Below, one piece after another: positions 50,811 through 59,694 of a stretch of 64,000 bases of DNA; position 1 is the first letter of the stretch, and each line of letters opens with the position of its first letter. This DNA comes from SKLM01 sp964575455 (GTDB lineage: Bacteria; Chloroflexota; Anaerolineae; B4-G1). The notes beneath the pieces are model-generated. The model ran no database searches. It was not told the origin of the DNA and saw only the letters and a program-made list of their open reading frames with translations. The stretch lies in contig CAZNRX010000011.1 of assembly GCA_964575455.1 (NCBI GenBank), positions 1 to 64,000 of the forward strand, given 5' to 3'. A program made the translations under genes and the position numbers.

Positions 50811-53609
50811 TCACTGTCGCTCGTATTTCCCGCCGATGCCGCCGGATTGCGAATCCGGCGGGAGCCGGGCGAGGGGCGGGAGCCCGGTGAGGGGCTGGAG
50901 CCGGGTGAGGGGCTGGAGCCGGGCGAGGGACCGGAGCCGGGCGAGGGACCGGAGCCGGGCGAGGGACCGGAGCCGGGCGAGGGACCGNNNNNNNNNNNNN
51001 NNNNNNNNNNNNNNNNNNNNNNNNNNNNNNNNNNNNNNNNNNNNNNNNNNNNNNNNNNNNNNNNNNNNNNNNNNNNNNNNNNNNNNNGAGTCAGGCGAGT
51101 TCATGCTCTTCATGTTGAGTTTCGCGCCTTTCGTGTTGGGTTCGGGAGCGCCCACGTGGACGGAGGCCTCGATGACGCCGGACAACTGCCCCAGTTCGCG
51201 CGCGGCGGCCTGCAGCACAGCGTTGAAGTCGAGAGAGCGGCTGAAGCGAGCCGTCACCTCACTGAGCATACGCTCACGTCTGGCCCGACGCTGACTCTCC
51301 TCCAACAGGCGCGCGTTCTCCAGCGCCAGGGCAACCTGGGTGCTCACCTCCTCCATCAGCGCAACCTCCTCCGGTGACCAGGGCTCCTCATCAGAATCCT
51401 GCCGCAGGACGATGGAGCCGATCTCCTGTCCGCGCAGCCGGATGGGCGCAGCCAATTGGCGGCCCCCATCACCCCCTTGAGCGACCGGCTCGTGGTCAGA
51501 TGATGGTACCTCCAACTCCGGCACCGAAGCAGGTGCAGCCTGCTCGACGCCCACTCTGGTGTAGCGGTAAGCAGCGGATCGGCGAGCTACTCGCTCTCGC
51601 CAGGCCTCTCGCGCCTGTTGCCCGTAAAGCCTCTCCAACTCCTGCAAGGCACGCTGGCTCTCCTCCAACAGGCGAGCGTTCTCGATAGCCACAGCCACCT
51701 GGTCAGCCATCGTCTGTAGAACGCCCACATCCTCGTCGGTAAACGCGCCCCCTTCCGTGGACTGGACGTCCAGCACACCGAGGACCTCACCTCTGACCTC
51801 CAGCGGCAGCGCCATCTCCGAGCGGGTATCGGGCAGATCGGGGTTTTCGAAGAAGACCGCGTCCGCGCCCACATCGAGCGCGATGCGCGGCTCGCCAGCA
51901 CCGGCAACGTAGCCGACGATCCCTAATCGGCCCACCTCCAGCCTGTGGCCTCGCTTGAGCATCCGCCGGCCGCCCTCCGACGAAGCGGCCCTGAGCACCG
52001 CGAACTCCCCGACATCGTCCACCAAGAAGATGCCAGCATGGTAGAAGCCGAATCTCTCGGAGATAAGCTGGACGGTCTCATCGAGGAGCTGATCCATGTC
52101 GCGGATGGTAGCGGTATCGCGCGCCACCTCGGCCGCGGCCTCCACCTGCACCGCGCGACGCTCCAAGTCCGCCGTCCGCTGAGCCACACGCTGCTCCAGG
52201 CTGGCGTAGAGACCTTGAAGCTGTTGCGTCATCCGGTCAAACGCGTGGGCCAAGACACCGATCTCATCATCCCCCGCCTCTGGAAGCGGAGCATCCCACT
52301 CCCCAGCGCCGATCCGCTGCGCAGCCGCTGCCAAGTCCTGGATGGGGTTCGTCAAGCGCCGTCCCAGTACGAGGCCAATGGCCGCCACGACGAGCAGGAT
52401 TCCGCCACCGGCTGGCAGGATACGCGTGAGCACCAAGGATCGCGTCGAGCTCTCCAACGCCGTCTCAAGGGGAGCCAGCGCCTGAAGAACAGCCTGCCGC
52501 TCCACGACGGTGGCCAGACTCCAATTCGCGCTATCCAACGGGGCATAGGCGACGAACAACTCCCTCCCACCAACCCCCACGACATCGAAGCCCTTCGACC
52601 CACCTATCATGTCGGCCAAGACAGGATCAAAGGGGGTCGACGCGCTCACCAGATCGGGCCACACCTCATCGGCCTCAGGGGAACGCCCCAGGACATCCTG
52701 GTAGCCCTGCTTTGGCAGGGCGATGGCGCGCCCTTCGCCGTCAAGGAGGAAAGCGTAGCCACCGCCGAGGACACTCGCCTCCTCCACGCTGGTCGCGATA
52801 TTGTCAAGCGTGACGTCAATGCCGACGCTACCTACGAACCGATCTTTGGCGTAGACGGGAGCAGCGGCCGTAACCAACAGGCCTTTTCCGGTCGCGTCAA
52901 GGTAGACGGGCGACCACACCGTCTCCCGCTCCAGGTTCTCGTCTGGGGCAGCTCCCACATACCAGGGACGTCCGGTCACTTGGAAATCCGGTGGCACAAC
53001 GGCCCCCAGATCGATGTTCGGGTGGTACCGGGTGGTCTCTTGCTCTGTCGACATGTAGACGGCCACCGCATTGGGATTACCCTCGTAGGTGGGAACTAGG
53101 ACAAAGTCGAGGTACGCGCTCAGCTCCAGGGCATCTATCACCTGCTCGTCGACCTCTACGAACTCGGGCACAAAGGCACTGCTGACGTCGGTCTCGGCGT
53201 TCTTGTACTGCCCATCGGGTCCAACGAGCATCCGATCCTCGGCCTGCCAATACGCCCTATCAGCGAAAGCTTTCGGTTCACTGAAGACGCGGGCAGCATA
53301 CTGAGCGACCCGCTGGGTGTCCTGGCGAACGGCGTCCAAGATGAGATCCGTCCTCTGAGCCTCCTCCACCGCCAGCTGACGAAGAGATTCCTCCGCCTGG
53401 TCACGGAGGGCGCCAGCACCGGTCTGGCGCGCAGTCTCACCGAAGCGTTGGATGGAGGTGACCGCCATGTAGCCGACAACCAGCACCGATAGCGTGGTGA
53501 GAACCAGCAACAGCAGCAGCAACCGCACTCGGATGCTCCGCCGAACGGTTGGAAGGCGCTCCGCTCTGCTGCGTGCCTCACTACGAACTGAGGCGCTTGG
53601 AGATGACAT
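50811..53609 (-). CDS. dCache-HAMP-GAF sensor without output domain, interrupted by assembly gap
   Basis: TM1 (28-50), a dCache-type extracellular domain (about 55-385: DVSSAFVPEFVEV, TGRPWYVGAAPDEN, SPVYLDATGKGLLVTAAAPVY), TM2 (about 393-415), HAMP, GAF1 (about 500-655, FGFYHAGIFLVDD) and GAF2 (about 690-785). The N-terminal residues 8-20 (VRSEARSRAERLP) are encoded by repeat family A. The 3' part reads into repeat family B (NTKGAKLNMKSM), then the 100-N gap, then a six-residue repeat RSLARL and the stop. The true C-terminus is uncertain because of the gap. It overlaps the next sensor gene region and is followed by a good ribosome site. Confidence 0.75.
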   Translation of the reverse strand: MSSPSASVRSEARSRAERLPTVRRSIRVRLLLLLLVLTTLSVLVVGYMAVTSIQRFGETARQTGAGALRDQAEESLRQLAVEEAQRTDLILDAVRQDTQRVAQYAARVFSEPKAFADRAYWQAEDRMLVGPDGQYKNAETDVSSAFVPEFVEVDEQVIDALELSAYLDFVLVPTYEGNPNAVAVYMSTEQETTRYHPNIDLGAVVPPDFQVTGRPWYVGAAPDENLERETVWSPVYLDATGKGLLVTAAAPVYAKDRFVGSVGIDVTLDNIATSVEEASVLGGGYAFLLDGEGRAIALPKQGYQDVLGRSPEADEVWPDLVSASTPFDPVLADMIGGSKGFDVVGVGGRELFVAYAPLDSANWSLATVVERQAVLQALAPLETALESSTRSLVLTRILPAGGGILLVVAAIGLVLGRRLTNPIQDLAAAAQRIGAGEWDAPLPEAGDDEIGVLAHAFDRMTQQLQGLYASLEQRVAQRTADLERRAVQVEAAAEVARDTATIRDMDQLLDETVQLISERFGFYHAGIFLVDDVGEFAVLRAASSEGGRRMLKRGHRLEVGRLGIVGYVAGAGEPRIALDVGADAVFFENPDLPDTRSEMALPLEVRGEVLGVLDVQSTEGGAFTDEDVGVLQTMADQVAVAIENARLLEESQRALQELERLYGQQAREAWRERVARRSAAYRYTRVGVEQAAPASVPELEVPSSDHEPVAQGGDGGRQLAAPIRLRGQEIGSIVLRQDSDEEPWSPEEVALMEEVSTQVALALENARLLEESQRRARRERMLSEVTARFSRSLDFNAVLQAAARELGQLSGVIEASVHVGAPEPNTKGAKLNMKSMNSPDXXXXXXXXXXXXXXXXXXXXXXXXXXXXXXXXXXRSLARLRSLARLRSLARLRSLARLQPLTRLQPLTGLPPLARLPPDSQSGGIGGKYERQ
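50861..50987. repeat. 18-bp tandem repeat at an assembly gap
   Basis: Seven copies of an 18-bp unit (GGAGCCGGGCGAGGGACC and variants); the last four are nearly identical and run directly into the N gap. Read on the minus strand each unit encodes RSLARL. A 10-bp inverted pair CCGCCGGATT/AATCCGGCGG (50839-50861) borders it. Confidence 0.9.
50988..51087. other. Assembly gap (100 N)
   Basis: Exactly 100 N inside a coding sequence. It abuts an 18-bp tandem repeat, so the placeholder length and the intervening frame are unknown. Confidence 0.99.
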
Positions 53610-53720
53610 CAGTTACTCCTCCTCGCTTGGGCGGCACTCCGCTCTGCTACGTGCCTCACTACGAACATGGGCTGCACTCCGTCCCCCGAGCTCTTCGCTG
53701 TGTGCTTCACTACGAACCTC
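53565..53720. repeat. Dispersed repeat family A, three copies
   Basis: Copies at about 53565-53592, 53630-53666 and 53669-53718 with CACTCCGCTCTGCTACGTGCCTC followed by ACTACGAAC. The first encodes residues at the N-terminus of the downstream sensor; the others fill the 125-bp gap between two sensor genes. Confidence 0.75.
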
Positions 53721-53734
53721 CCGTGGCCACGAAC

Positions 53735-56700
53735 TCAGGCGCCGTCTCCATCCTCGATCTCCAGCTCGATCCAGGCGTCTGATGCTCGTAACGATCTGCC
53801 CAGCTCACGGACCGCGGTGCGCAAGATGGTATCGACATCCACGGAGCTCCAAACCTGGGAGCTGATATCAGCGCTCAATCGCTCCGACTCTGCACGGCGT
53901 CGTGTATCCTCAAGAAGCCGCATCCTCTCCAGAGCGAGGGCCGCCTGGTCGGCCAAGGTCTCGTAGAGACGGATCTCGCGCTCATTGAACTCATAGGGCG
54001 CATCCAACGATTGGATGAGCAGCAAGCCCAAACACTGCTCGCCAAAAAATAGCGAAATAGCAGCCGCCGCCCGGATACCCAGTCTCTCTCCCAGCGCGTG
54101 GCGAGAGATGTCGTCCAGCTCCGTCGACGTCGTCACGTCGTAGAAGACGTATCGAGATACCTGATCGAACTCCATATCCGGCGGACTGAGTACATCGCCA
54201 AGGATCGGAATCTGCAGCGCTCCTGGTCTTTCGTCCACGCTCCACCGGTCACCAATCCCGGTCGGTTCGTCTACACCCGGCTCCCACGCGGCCTCGACCA
54301 CCACAACAAGCTCATCCTCGGGCAAGCGTATCGACCCGCTAGTAGGATCCACCAGGGCCAGATCGCAGCGATCGATCTGCGGCGCGAGCACGTAATCGGT
54401 GATAGCGCGCAGGAGCTCGTCGGGCGAGTCCGCCGCACCGATAGCCTCACTGGCACGGTAGAGCACCTCCGTCTCGCTCAGCGCTCTCTGCGTCTCCTGG
54501 AAGAGCCGGGCGCTCTCGAGCGCTTGCCCCGCCCGATCCACGACCTCCCGAATAAGCGCTTCCTCCTGCGGCGTGGGCGAACGATCGCCCAACTTGAGCC
54601 TCAACCTGCCGACGGGATCGCCACGGACACGAAGCAGGGTGGTCAGCTGAGCTTCCTCGTCCTCTGGGGTAGACGATCGCGCTTGATCCTCCGTGCGAGC
54701 TACCACTCTGGCACCATCGTACACGTAGCCCCATCCGGGGCGCGACTCTGTGATCCGCTCCCATCCTCGCCGACTCTCGCGACGCAGCAAGGACTGGATC
54801 TCCTGAACCCGCTCCTCCGCCTCGTCCAACAAACGAGCGTTTTCAATGGCAAGCGCCACCTGGTCCGCCATGGTCTGCAAGACCGCTACGTCCTCGTCGT
54901 CAAAGGCAGCCGCCTCGACGGACTGAACGTCGAGGACACCGATCAACTCACCTCGGGCTCGAAGCGGCAGGGCCATCTCCGAGCGTGTGCGGGACAGGTC
55001 CGGGTTGTCGAAGTAGACTGCATCCTCACCTACGTCCAGCGCAATTCGGGGCTCGGCTGTGCCAGCGACGTAGCCCACAATGCCCACCTCTCCCACCTTC
55101 AAGCGATGCTGTCTGGCGAGCATTCGCTGGCCGCCCTCCGACGAAGCAGCCCTCAACACGGCGTAGTCCCGGCTCTCATCCACGAGGAAGATGCCAGCGT
55201 GGTAGAAGCCGAACCGATCGGAGATGAGCCGCACCGTCTCATCAAGCAGTTGATCCACATCTTGAATGGCTGCGGCCTCTCTGGCCACGCGGGCAGAGGT
55301 CTCGAGCTGAATGGCCCTCTGGCGCAGGTCACGCGTCTGGGCAGCCACCTTATCCTCCAGCTCACGATAGAGAGCCCGCAGCTCCTCCGTCATCCGCTTG
55401 AAGGCATCCGCCAACGTCCCGATCTCGTCACTCGTCGCCCGAGGCAGTGAGACGTCCCAGTTGCCAGCGCCGATTTGCTCAGCAACCGCAGCGATCTCCT
55501 GAATAGGCTGGGTCATTCGGCGAGCGATGAACAAGCCAACCGCGGCGACAACGGCAAGGATGACCGCGGCGAGCGGCAAGAGACGCATCAGAACCATTGA
55601 ACGGGTGGAACGATTCAGGTCCGACTCCAGTGAAGCGAGGGCCTGGAGCACGGACTGCGTTTCCACAACGTTGGCGAGGCTCCAGCCCGTGGCCTCCAGC
55701 GGGGCATAGGCCACGTACAGCTCGCGTCCGCCGACGGTCAGCGTCTCGAAGCCACGGGAACCGGCCATCATATCGCTCAAGACCGGCGCAAATGGCGTCT
55801 CGCTCTGGCCCAGATCAGCTCCTACCTCTTCAGGGTCCGGCTCTCGCCCGAGGATATCCCGGTATCCCTCCTCCGGCAGGGCGATGGCTTGGCCCTGATC
55901 GTCGATCAAGAAGCCATAGCCGCTCCCAAGCAGCCGCGTCTCCTTGACACTGGCGGCGATATCCTCCAACGTAACGTCCACACCAACGGCTGCCAGAAAC
56001 TCATCATCAACGTAGACCGGAGCAGCGGCCGTGACCATTAACCCCTTGCCGGTGGCATCAGCATAGACCGGCGTCCAGACGACCTCCCGGTCGGGGTTGT
56101 TCGCCGGACCAGCGCCTATGTACCAGGGGCGCTCGGTCACTGTGAAGTCTGGAGGGACGACGCTGCCAAGGCTAATATTGGGGTAATACTGGGTCGTCTC
56201 GTACTCAGTCCCCATGTAGATGGCTACGGTATTGGCGTCCTCCTCATACGCGGGGGCAAACACAAGATCGAGGTAGGCACCAAGCTCAAGAACATCCTTG
56301 ACCTCCTCGTCGACATCGACGAAGTGAGGAACGAAGGCGCTGCTGACATCCTCCTCGCCGTTCATGTATTGCCCATCAGACGCCACGAACATGTGATCCT
56401 CGGCCTGCCAGTAGCTCCCGTCCCCAAAGCGGTCCTGGTTCTCGAAGATCCGCTCGGCATACTGAGCCACCTTTCTAGCATCGCGCTCCACGCCGCTGAG
56501 GACGAGCTCATTCTTCTGCACGTCGCCCAAGGTCACCTGTCGGAGGTATTCCCTGGCCTGAGCCCGCAGGGCCTCGGCGCTGGTCTGACGCGCGCTTCTC
56601 CCGATGCGCTGCACCGAGTGTATACCCAGATACCCGACCGCGAGCACAGCAACGGTGGTCAACCCCAACAGCAGCATCAGGAGTCGCGACCGAATGCTAC

Positions 56701-56749
56701 GCCGCCTCACACTCTGGGGGCGTGGGCGCCCTGGCGCTGAAGAACCCAT
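53735..56749 (-). CDS. dCache-HAMP-GAF multi-domain sensor without output domain
   Basis: 1004 residues. TM1 (about 20-42), dCache extracellular domain (about 45-385; DVSSAFVPHFVDV, TERPWYIGAGP, TPVYADATGKGLMVTAAAPVY, GVDVTLEDIAAS), TM2 (about 390-412), HAMP, coiled coil, GAF1 (about 505-660; FGFYHAGIFLVDE), a degenerate GAF2 (about 690-770) and GAF3 (about 785-955). It ends in a short helical tail (DTILRTAVRELGRSLRAS) and no kinase. The dCache domain closely resembles that of the gene at 50811-53609. GGAGGGATAGGCT precedes ATG. It starts 3 bp after the upstream sensor gene. Confidence 0.88.
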   Translation of the reverse strand: MGSSAPGRPRPQSVRRRSIRSRLLMLLLGLTTVAVLAVGYLGIHSVQRIGRSARQTSAEALRAQAREYLRQVTLGDVQKNELVLSGVERDARKVAQYAERIFENQDRFGDGSYWQAEDHMFVASDGQYMNGEEDVSSAFVPHFVDVDEEVKDVLELGAYLDLVFAPAYEEDANTVAIYMGTEYETTQYYPNISLGSVVPPDFTVTERPWYIGAGPANNPDREVVWTPVYADATGKGLMVTAAAPVYVDDEFLAAVGVDVTLEDIAASVKETRLLGSGYGFLIDDQGQAIALPEEGYRDILGREPDPEEVGADLGQSETPFAPVLSDMMAGSRGFETLTVGGRELYVAYAPLEATGWSLANVVETQSVLQALASLESDLNRSTRSMVLMRLLPLAAVILAVVAAVGLFIARRMTQPIQEIAAVAEQIGAGNWDVSLPRATSDEIGTLADAFKRMTEELRALYRELEDKVAAQTRDLRQRAIQLETSARVAREAAAIQDVDQLLDETVRLISDRFGFYHAGIFLVDESRDYAVLRAASSEGGQRMLARQHRLKVGEVGIVGYVAGTAEPRIALDVGEDAVYFDNPDLSRTRSEMALPLRARGELIGVLDVQSVEAAAFDDEDVAVLQTMADQVALAIENARLLDEAEERVQEIQSLLRRESRRGWERITESRPGWGYVYDGARVVARTEDQARSSTPEDEEAQLTTLLRVRGDPVGRLRLKLGDRSPTPQEEALIREVVDRAGQALESARLFQETQRALSETEVLYRASEAIGAADSPDELLRAITDYVLAPQIDRCDLALVDPTSGSIRLPEDELVVVVEAAWEPGVDEPTGIGDRWSVDERPGALQIPILGDVLSPPDMEFDQVSRYVFYDVTTSTELDDISRHALGERLGIRAAAAISLFFGEQCLGLLLIQSLDAPYEFNEREIRLYETLADQAALALERMRLLEDTRRRAESERLSADISSQVWSSVDVDTILRTAVRELGRSLRASDAWIELEIEDGDGA

Positions 56750-56752
56750 AGC

Positions 56753-59626
56753 CTATCCCTCCTCCTTACCAGCAGAACGACCGCCGCCTGGCGCAACCCC
56801 GCCGTTGCCGCCGTCCGACGACCGAGTCAGCTCAACGCTGGCCAGCTCTGCGTCTAGCACACGGCCAATCTCGTGCACGGTTGTCTTCAGGATCGTGTCC
56901 GGATCGAGCGAAGCCCTCAGCCGGCCAGTGATCTCGGCAACCATCTGCTCGCGAGCGGCACGGGTCTGGGTCTCCTGGTAGAGGCGAGCGCTCTCTAGAG
57001 AGACAGCCATCTGCTCCACAAGAGACTCCAACGTCTCGATCTCCTCATCGGTCCACGGCCCCGCCTCCGCCGGTTTGTAGGTATCCAGAACACCTATCAC
57101 CTTGCCGGCCACCTTGATCGGCACAGCCAACGGCTGCACATCGGCTGAGCGCTTATCATTGTCATCGCTGGAGACCTGTACCTCTTCGAGACGAGCCGTC
57201 CTTCCCGCACGGAAGGCCTCCTCCATCTCGGGTCGCCAGACAGACTCGGCGTGAATCACGCCTCGCTCATCACTATGATAGCCCAGTCCGGGCTGGGATC
57301 GCAGCAGTTCGGCCCACGCCTCACGGCTCATCTCCGCCGAAGCGCGGCGAGCAGCCAGCAAGGACTCCTCGGCCTCGGTGAAGAGGTAGGCGTTGTCGAG
57401 CGCGACAGCGACCTGGTCGGCCATCGTCTGCAACACCGTGACGGTGTCCTCATCGAAAGCAGCGGGCTCTTCACTCTGAACCGTTATGGCGCCGAATATG
57501 CGACCTCGCGACTGCAGAGGAAGAGCCGCCTCGGAGCGCGTCCTCGGCAGAAGCGGATTGTCAAAGCGGACGGCCTCGGCACCGACATCCAAGGCGATAC
57601 GCGCCTGGCGACGCGCCACGCACTGACCGATCATCGACTCGCCGCCCACTCGCAGCCTGTGTCCCTGCGCCAGCATCTCCTGACCCGCTTCGCCGGTACC
57701 GGCACGAAGCTCGGCCCACTCCCCCCGCTCATCAAGGAAGAAGAGACCCACGTAGTAGAGGTCAAATCGATCGTGGACCAAATCGACCACCGCCTGGATG
57801 AGCGTCTCAGCGTCCAGCATGGTCGAGGCTGCGTGCCCAACCTCGGCGGATGCCTCCAGATAGGCGGAGCGGATCTCCAGCTCCTGCGTGCGCTGTGCCA
57901 CGCGCTGCTCCAGCTGGCCGATCAAGCCACGCAGCTGAGACGTCATGGTATTGAAGGCCTCGGCCAGTGCGCCGATCTCGTCGTGCCGTCCAACCTGAGC
58001 CTGTTGCTCTAGATCACCGGCGGCGACATCGGAAGCTACATCAGCCAGTTCACTGAGAGGATCACCAATGCCTCGGGCGATGGAGAGCGACACCGCTCCA
58101 GCAATCAGCACAGCCACGAGAGAAATGAACACGCTGTGCCTCATGGTCGTGTTAACCGCCCTGAAAGCCTCGGCTCGGCTCTGTTCGGCGAGCAGCCCGA
58201 CCTGCAGATCTGGCAACCATCGATAGACGCCAATGACCGAGCTGCCTTGGTAGTTGAGGTACGTGCCAGCCCCTTCCACCTGCTCCTCAAGCACCGCCTG
58301 CGCGCCTTCCGTCTGCACCGTCTTACCGATCTCACCCGAGCGAGAGGGAGTCACCATGCGATGATCCTCATCGACCAAGTAGGTCTCACCGGTCTCACCC
58401 AGGCTCTCCTGCTCGCCCAAGCGCATGAGCGTGTCCAACGTCGCGGGATTGGCGTTCCCGGCGACAACCCCGAGAAGCCGGCCGTAATCGCCAATGATGG
58501 GGCGAGAGACGAAGATCGCGGCCTGCCCGAGGGCATCACTGTATTCAAGGGGCGCGAGGAAGGGTCTCTGAGTCCCCCTCCTGAAGTAGGGCTCCTCAGC
58601 CAGAACCTCGCTCGCCAGGGCGGGATCGCTGGAGACGAGAACCTGCCCATCGCGATCCATGAAGAAGACGACGTCGAAGGCAGGCTCCCGCTTGAGCCAC
58701 TGATCGAACCTGTAGAGCAAAGAGGAGGAAGCCTCCTCGTACTCCTGAGAATCTGCCGGCGCGTCGACGAGCGTTTCTAGGGTCGTGGCCAGTTCAGCCT
58801 CCACAAAACGATGTTCCGGCGCCTGGCCCACAGCGCCCGCGAGGGCGTCCTTCATATCGGACATCCATCCATCGATCTCGATCTGACGGAGCGAAGCGAC
58901 AAGCTCCAGGCGATCAATGGCCTGCTCACGGCCATTCCGAAGCCCGATGATGATGGTTCCAACGCTGATAGCGAGGGCGGTCAACAGCACGGTGGCGACA
59001 GAGAGAATCAGCAGTCGAGCACGGATGGTCGTGACCTCGCGGTAGGCAAGAACGCCCTGCCAGATCAGAACCAGGACCAGAAGCACGTTGGCGACGGGTA
59101 CATAGACCCGCAAGAGCGGAGATTGCCGGATGTCGAAGCGCGGCAAAGGCTCAAGCTGGTTGATGAGAAGGATGGAGAGGCCAAAACAGCCCAAGAGGAT
59201 CAGCCAGCCCCTCCACTTCCGAGGGAGCAGAGCACCTCCCACAGAGAGTATGAGGAACGTGCCGCTCACCACCATGTACGGCGTCGCATGGGACCAAGCC
59301 AGCTCACCAGTGGCATAGACAGTGGCCAAGGCGATCAGCAGGAGGTATCCGGCAGCATCGATCCTGCCTCCCCGCGCCAGGGCAAGTGCCAGGAAGGCCA
59401 GCAGAAGCCCCAGGAGAATCGCCCCTCCGGCTAGCAGCAACTGCCAGGCGCCAACGCGCAGGTAGGCGATGACGTAAAAGCCAACAGTGGTCAGGGCAGC
59501 GATAGCAAAGGCGATGATGTAGCGTCGGAGGGTTGTGATGCGACGCATCTGCGCAACTCCGCTTGGAGCCGCCATCCCACCTGCAGGCCGATTAGCCCCG
59601 CTAGATCTATTCAATGGTGTGGTCAT
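56753..59626 (-). CDS. Multi-TM, Cache, HAMP, GAF-GAF sensor without output domain
   Basis: 957 residues with GAGGGAGG before ATG. An N-terminal block of about six hydrophobic helices (35-195) is followed by a further TM (about 200-225), a Cache-like extracellular domain (about 230-490; FDVVFFMDRDGQVLVSS, YFRRGTQRPFL, TGETYLVDEDHRMVTPS), another TM (about 500-520), HAMP, coiled coil, GAF1 (about 605-755; FDLYYVGLFFLDE) and GAF2 (about 785-890). It ends in LDPDTILKTTVHEIGRVLDAEL and a Gly-rich tail. Its GAF1 is the most divergent of the set. Two sensory membrane modules in series are unusual. Confidence 0.87.
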   Translation of the reverse strand: MTTPLNRSSGANRPAGGMAAPSGVAQMRRITTLRRYIIAFAIAALTTVGFYVIAYLRVGAWQLLLAGGAILLGLLLAFLALALARGGRIDAAGYLLLIALATVYATGELAWSHATPYMVVSGTFLILSVGGALLPRKWRGWLILLGCFGLSILLINQLEPLPRFDIRQSPLLRVYVPVANVLLVLVLIWQGVLAYREVTTIRARLLILSVATVLLTALAISVGTIIIGLRNGREQAIDRLELVASLRQIEIDGWMSDMKDALAGAVGQAPEHRFVEAELATTLETLVDAPADSQEYEEASSSLLYRFDQWLKREPAFDVVFFMDRDGQVLVSSDPALASEVLAEEPYFRRGTQRPFLAPLEYSDALGQAAIFVSRPIIGDYGRLLGVVAGNANPATLDTLMRLGEQESLGETGETYLVDEDHRMVTPSRSGEIGKTVQTEGAQAVLEEQVEGAGTYLNYQGSSVIGVYRWLPDLQVGLLAEQSRAEAFRAVNTTMRHSVFISLVAVLIAGAVSLSIARGIGDPLSELADVASDVAAGDLEQQAQVGRHDEIGALAEAFNTMTSQLRGLIGQLEQRVAQRTQELEIRSAYLEASAEVGHAASTMLDAETLIQAVVDLVHDRFDLYYVGLFFLDERGEWAELRAGTGEAGQEMLAQGHRLRVGGESMIGQCVARRQARIALDVGAEAVRFDNPLLPRTRSEAALPLQSRGRIFGAITVQSEEPAAFDEDTVTVLQTMADQVAVALDNAYLFTEAEESLLAARRASAEMSREAWAELLRSQPGLGYHSDERGVIHAESVWRPEMEEAFRAGRTARLEEVQVSSDDNDKRSADVQPLAVPIKVAGKVIGVLDTYKPAEAGPWTDEEIETLESLVEQMAVSLESARLYQETQTRAAREQMVAEITGRLRASLDPDTILKTTVHEIGRVLDAELASVELTRSSDGGNGGVAPGGGRSAGKEEG

Positions 59627-59654
59627 ACGTTCCTCCCTCGACGGAACCCCGGCT

Positions 59655-59694
59655 ATTTGCGTTTCGTGCTCTTCGTGTTACGAGCGTTGACTGA
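59655..59694. repeat. Repeat family B fragment between two sensor genes
   Basis: GCGTTTCGTGCTCTTCGTGTTACGAGCG at about 59659-59686 occupies most of the 68-bp gap between the genes at 56753 and 59695. Confidence 0.55.

Noticed and set aside
50861..50987. Possible CRISPR array
   Set aside because: Units are directly adjacent 18-mers without spacers and are in coding frame; a simple tandem repeat.
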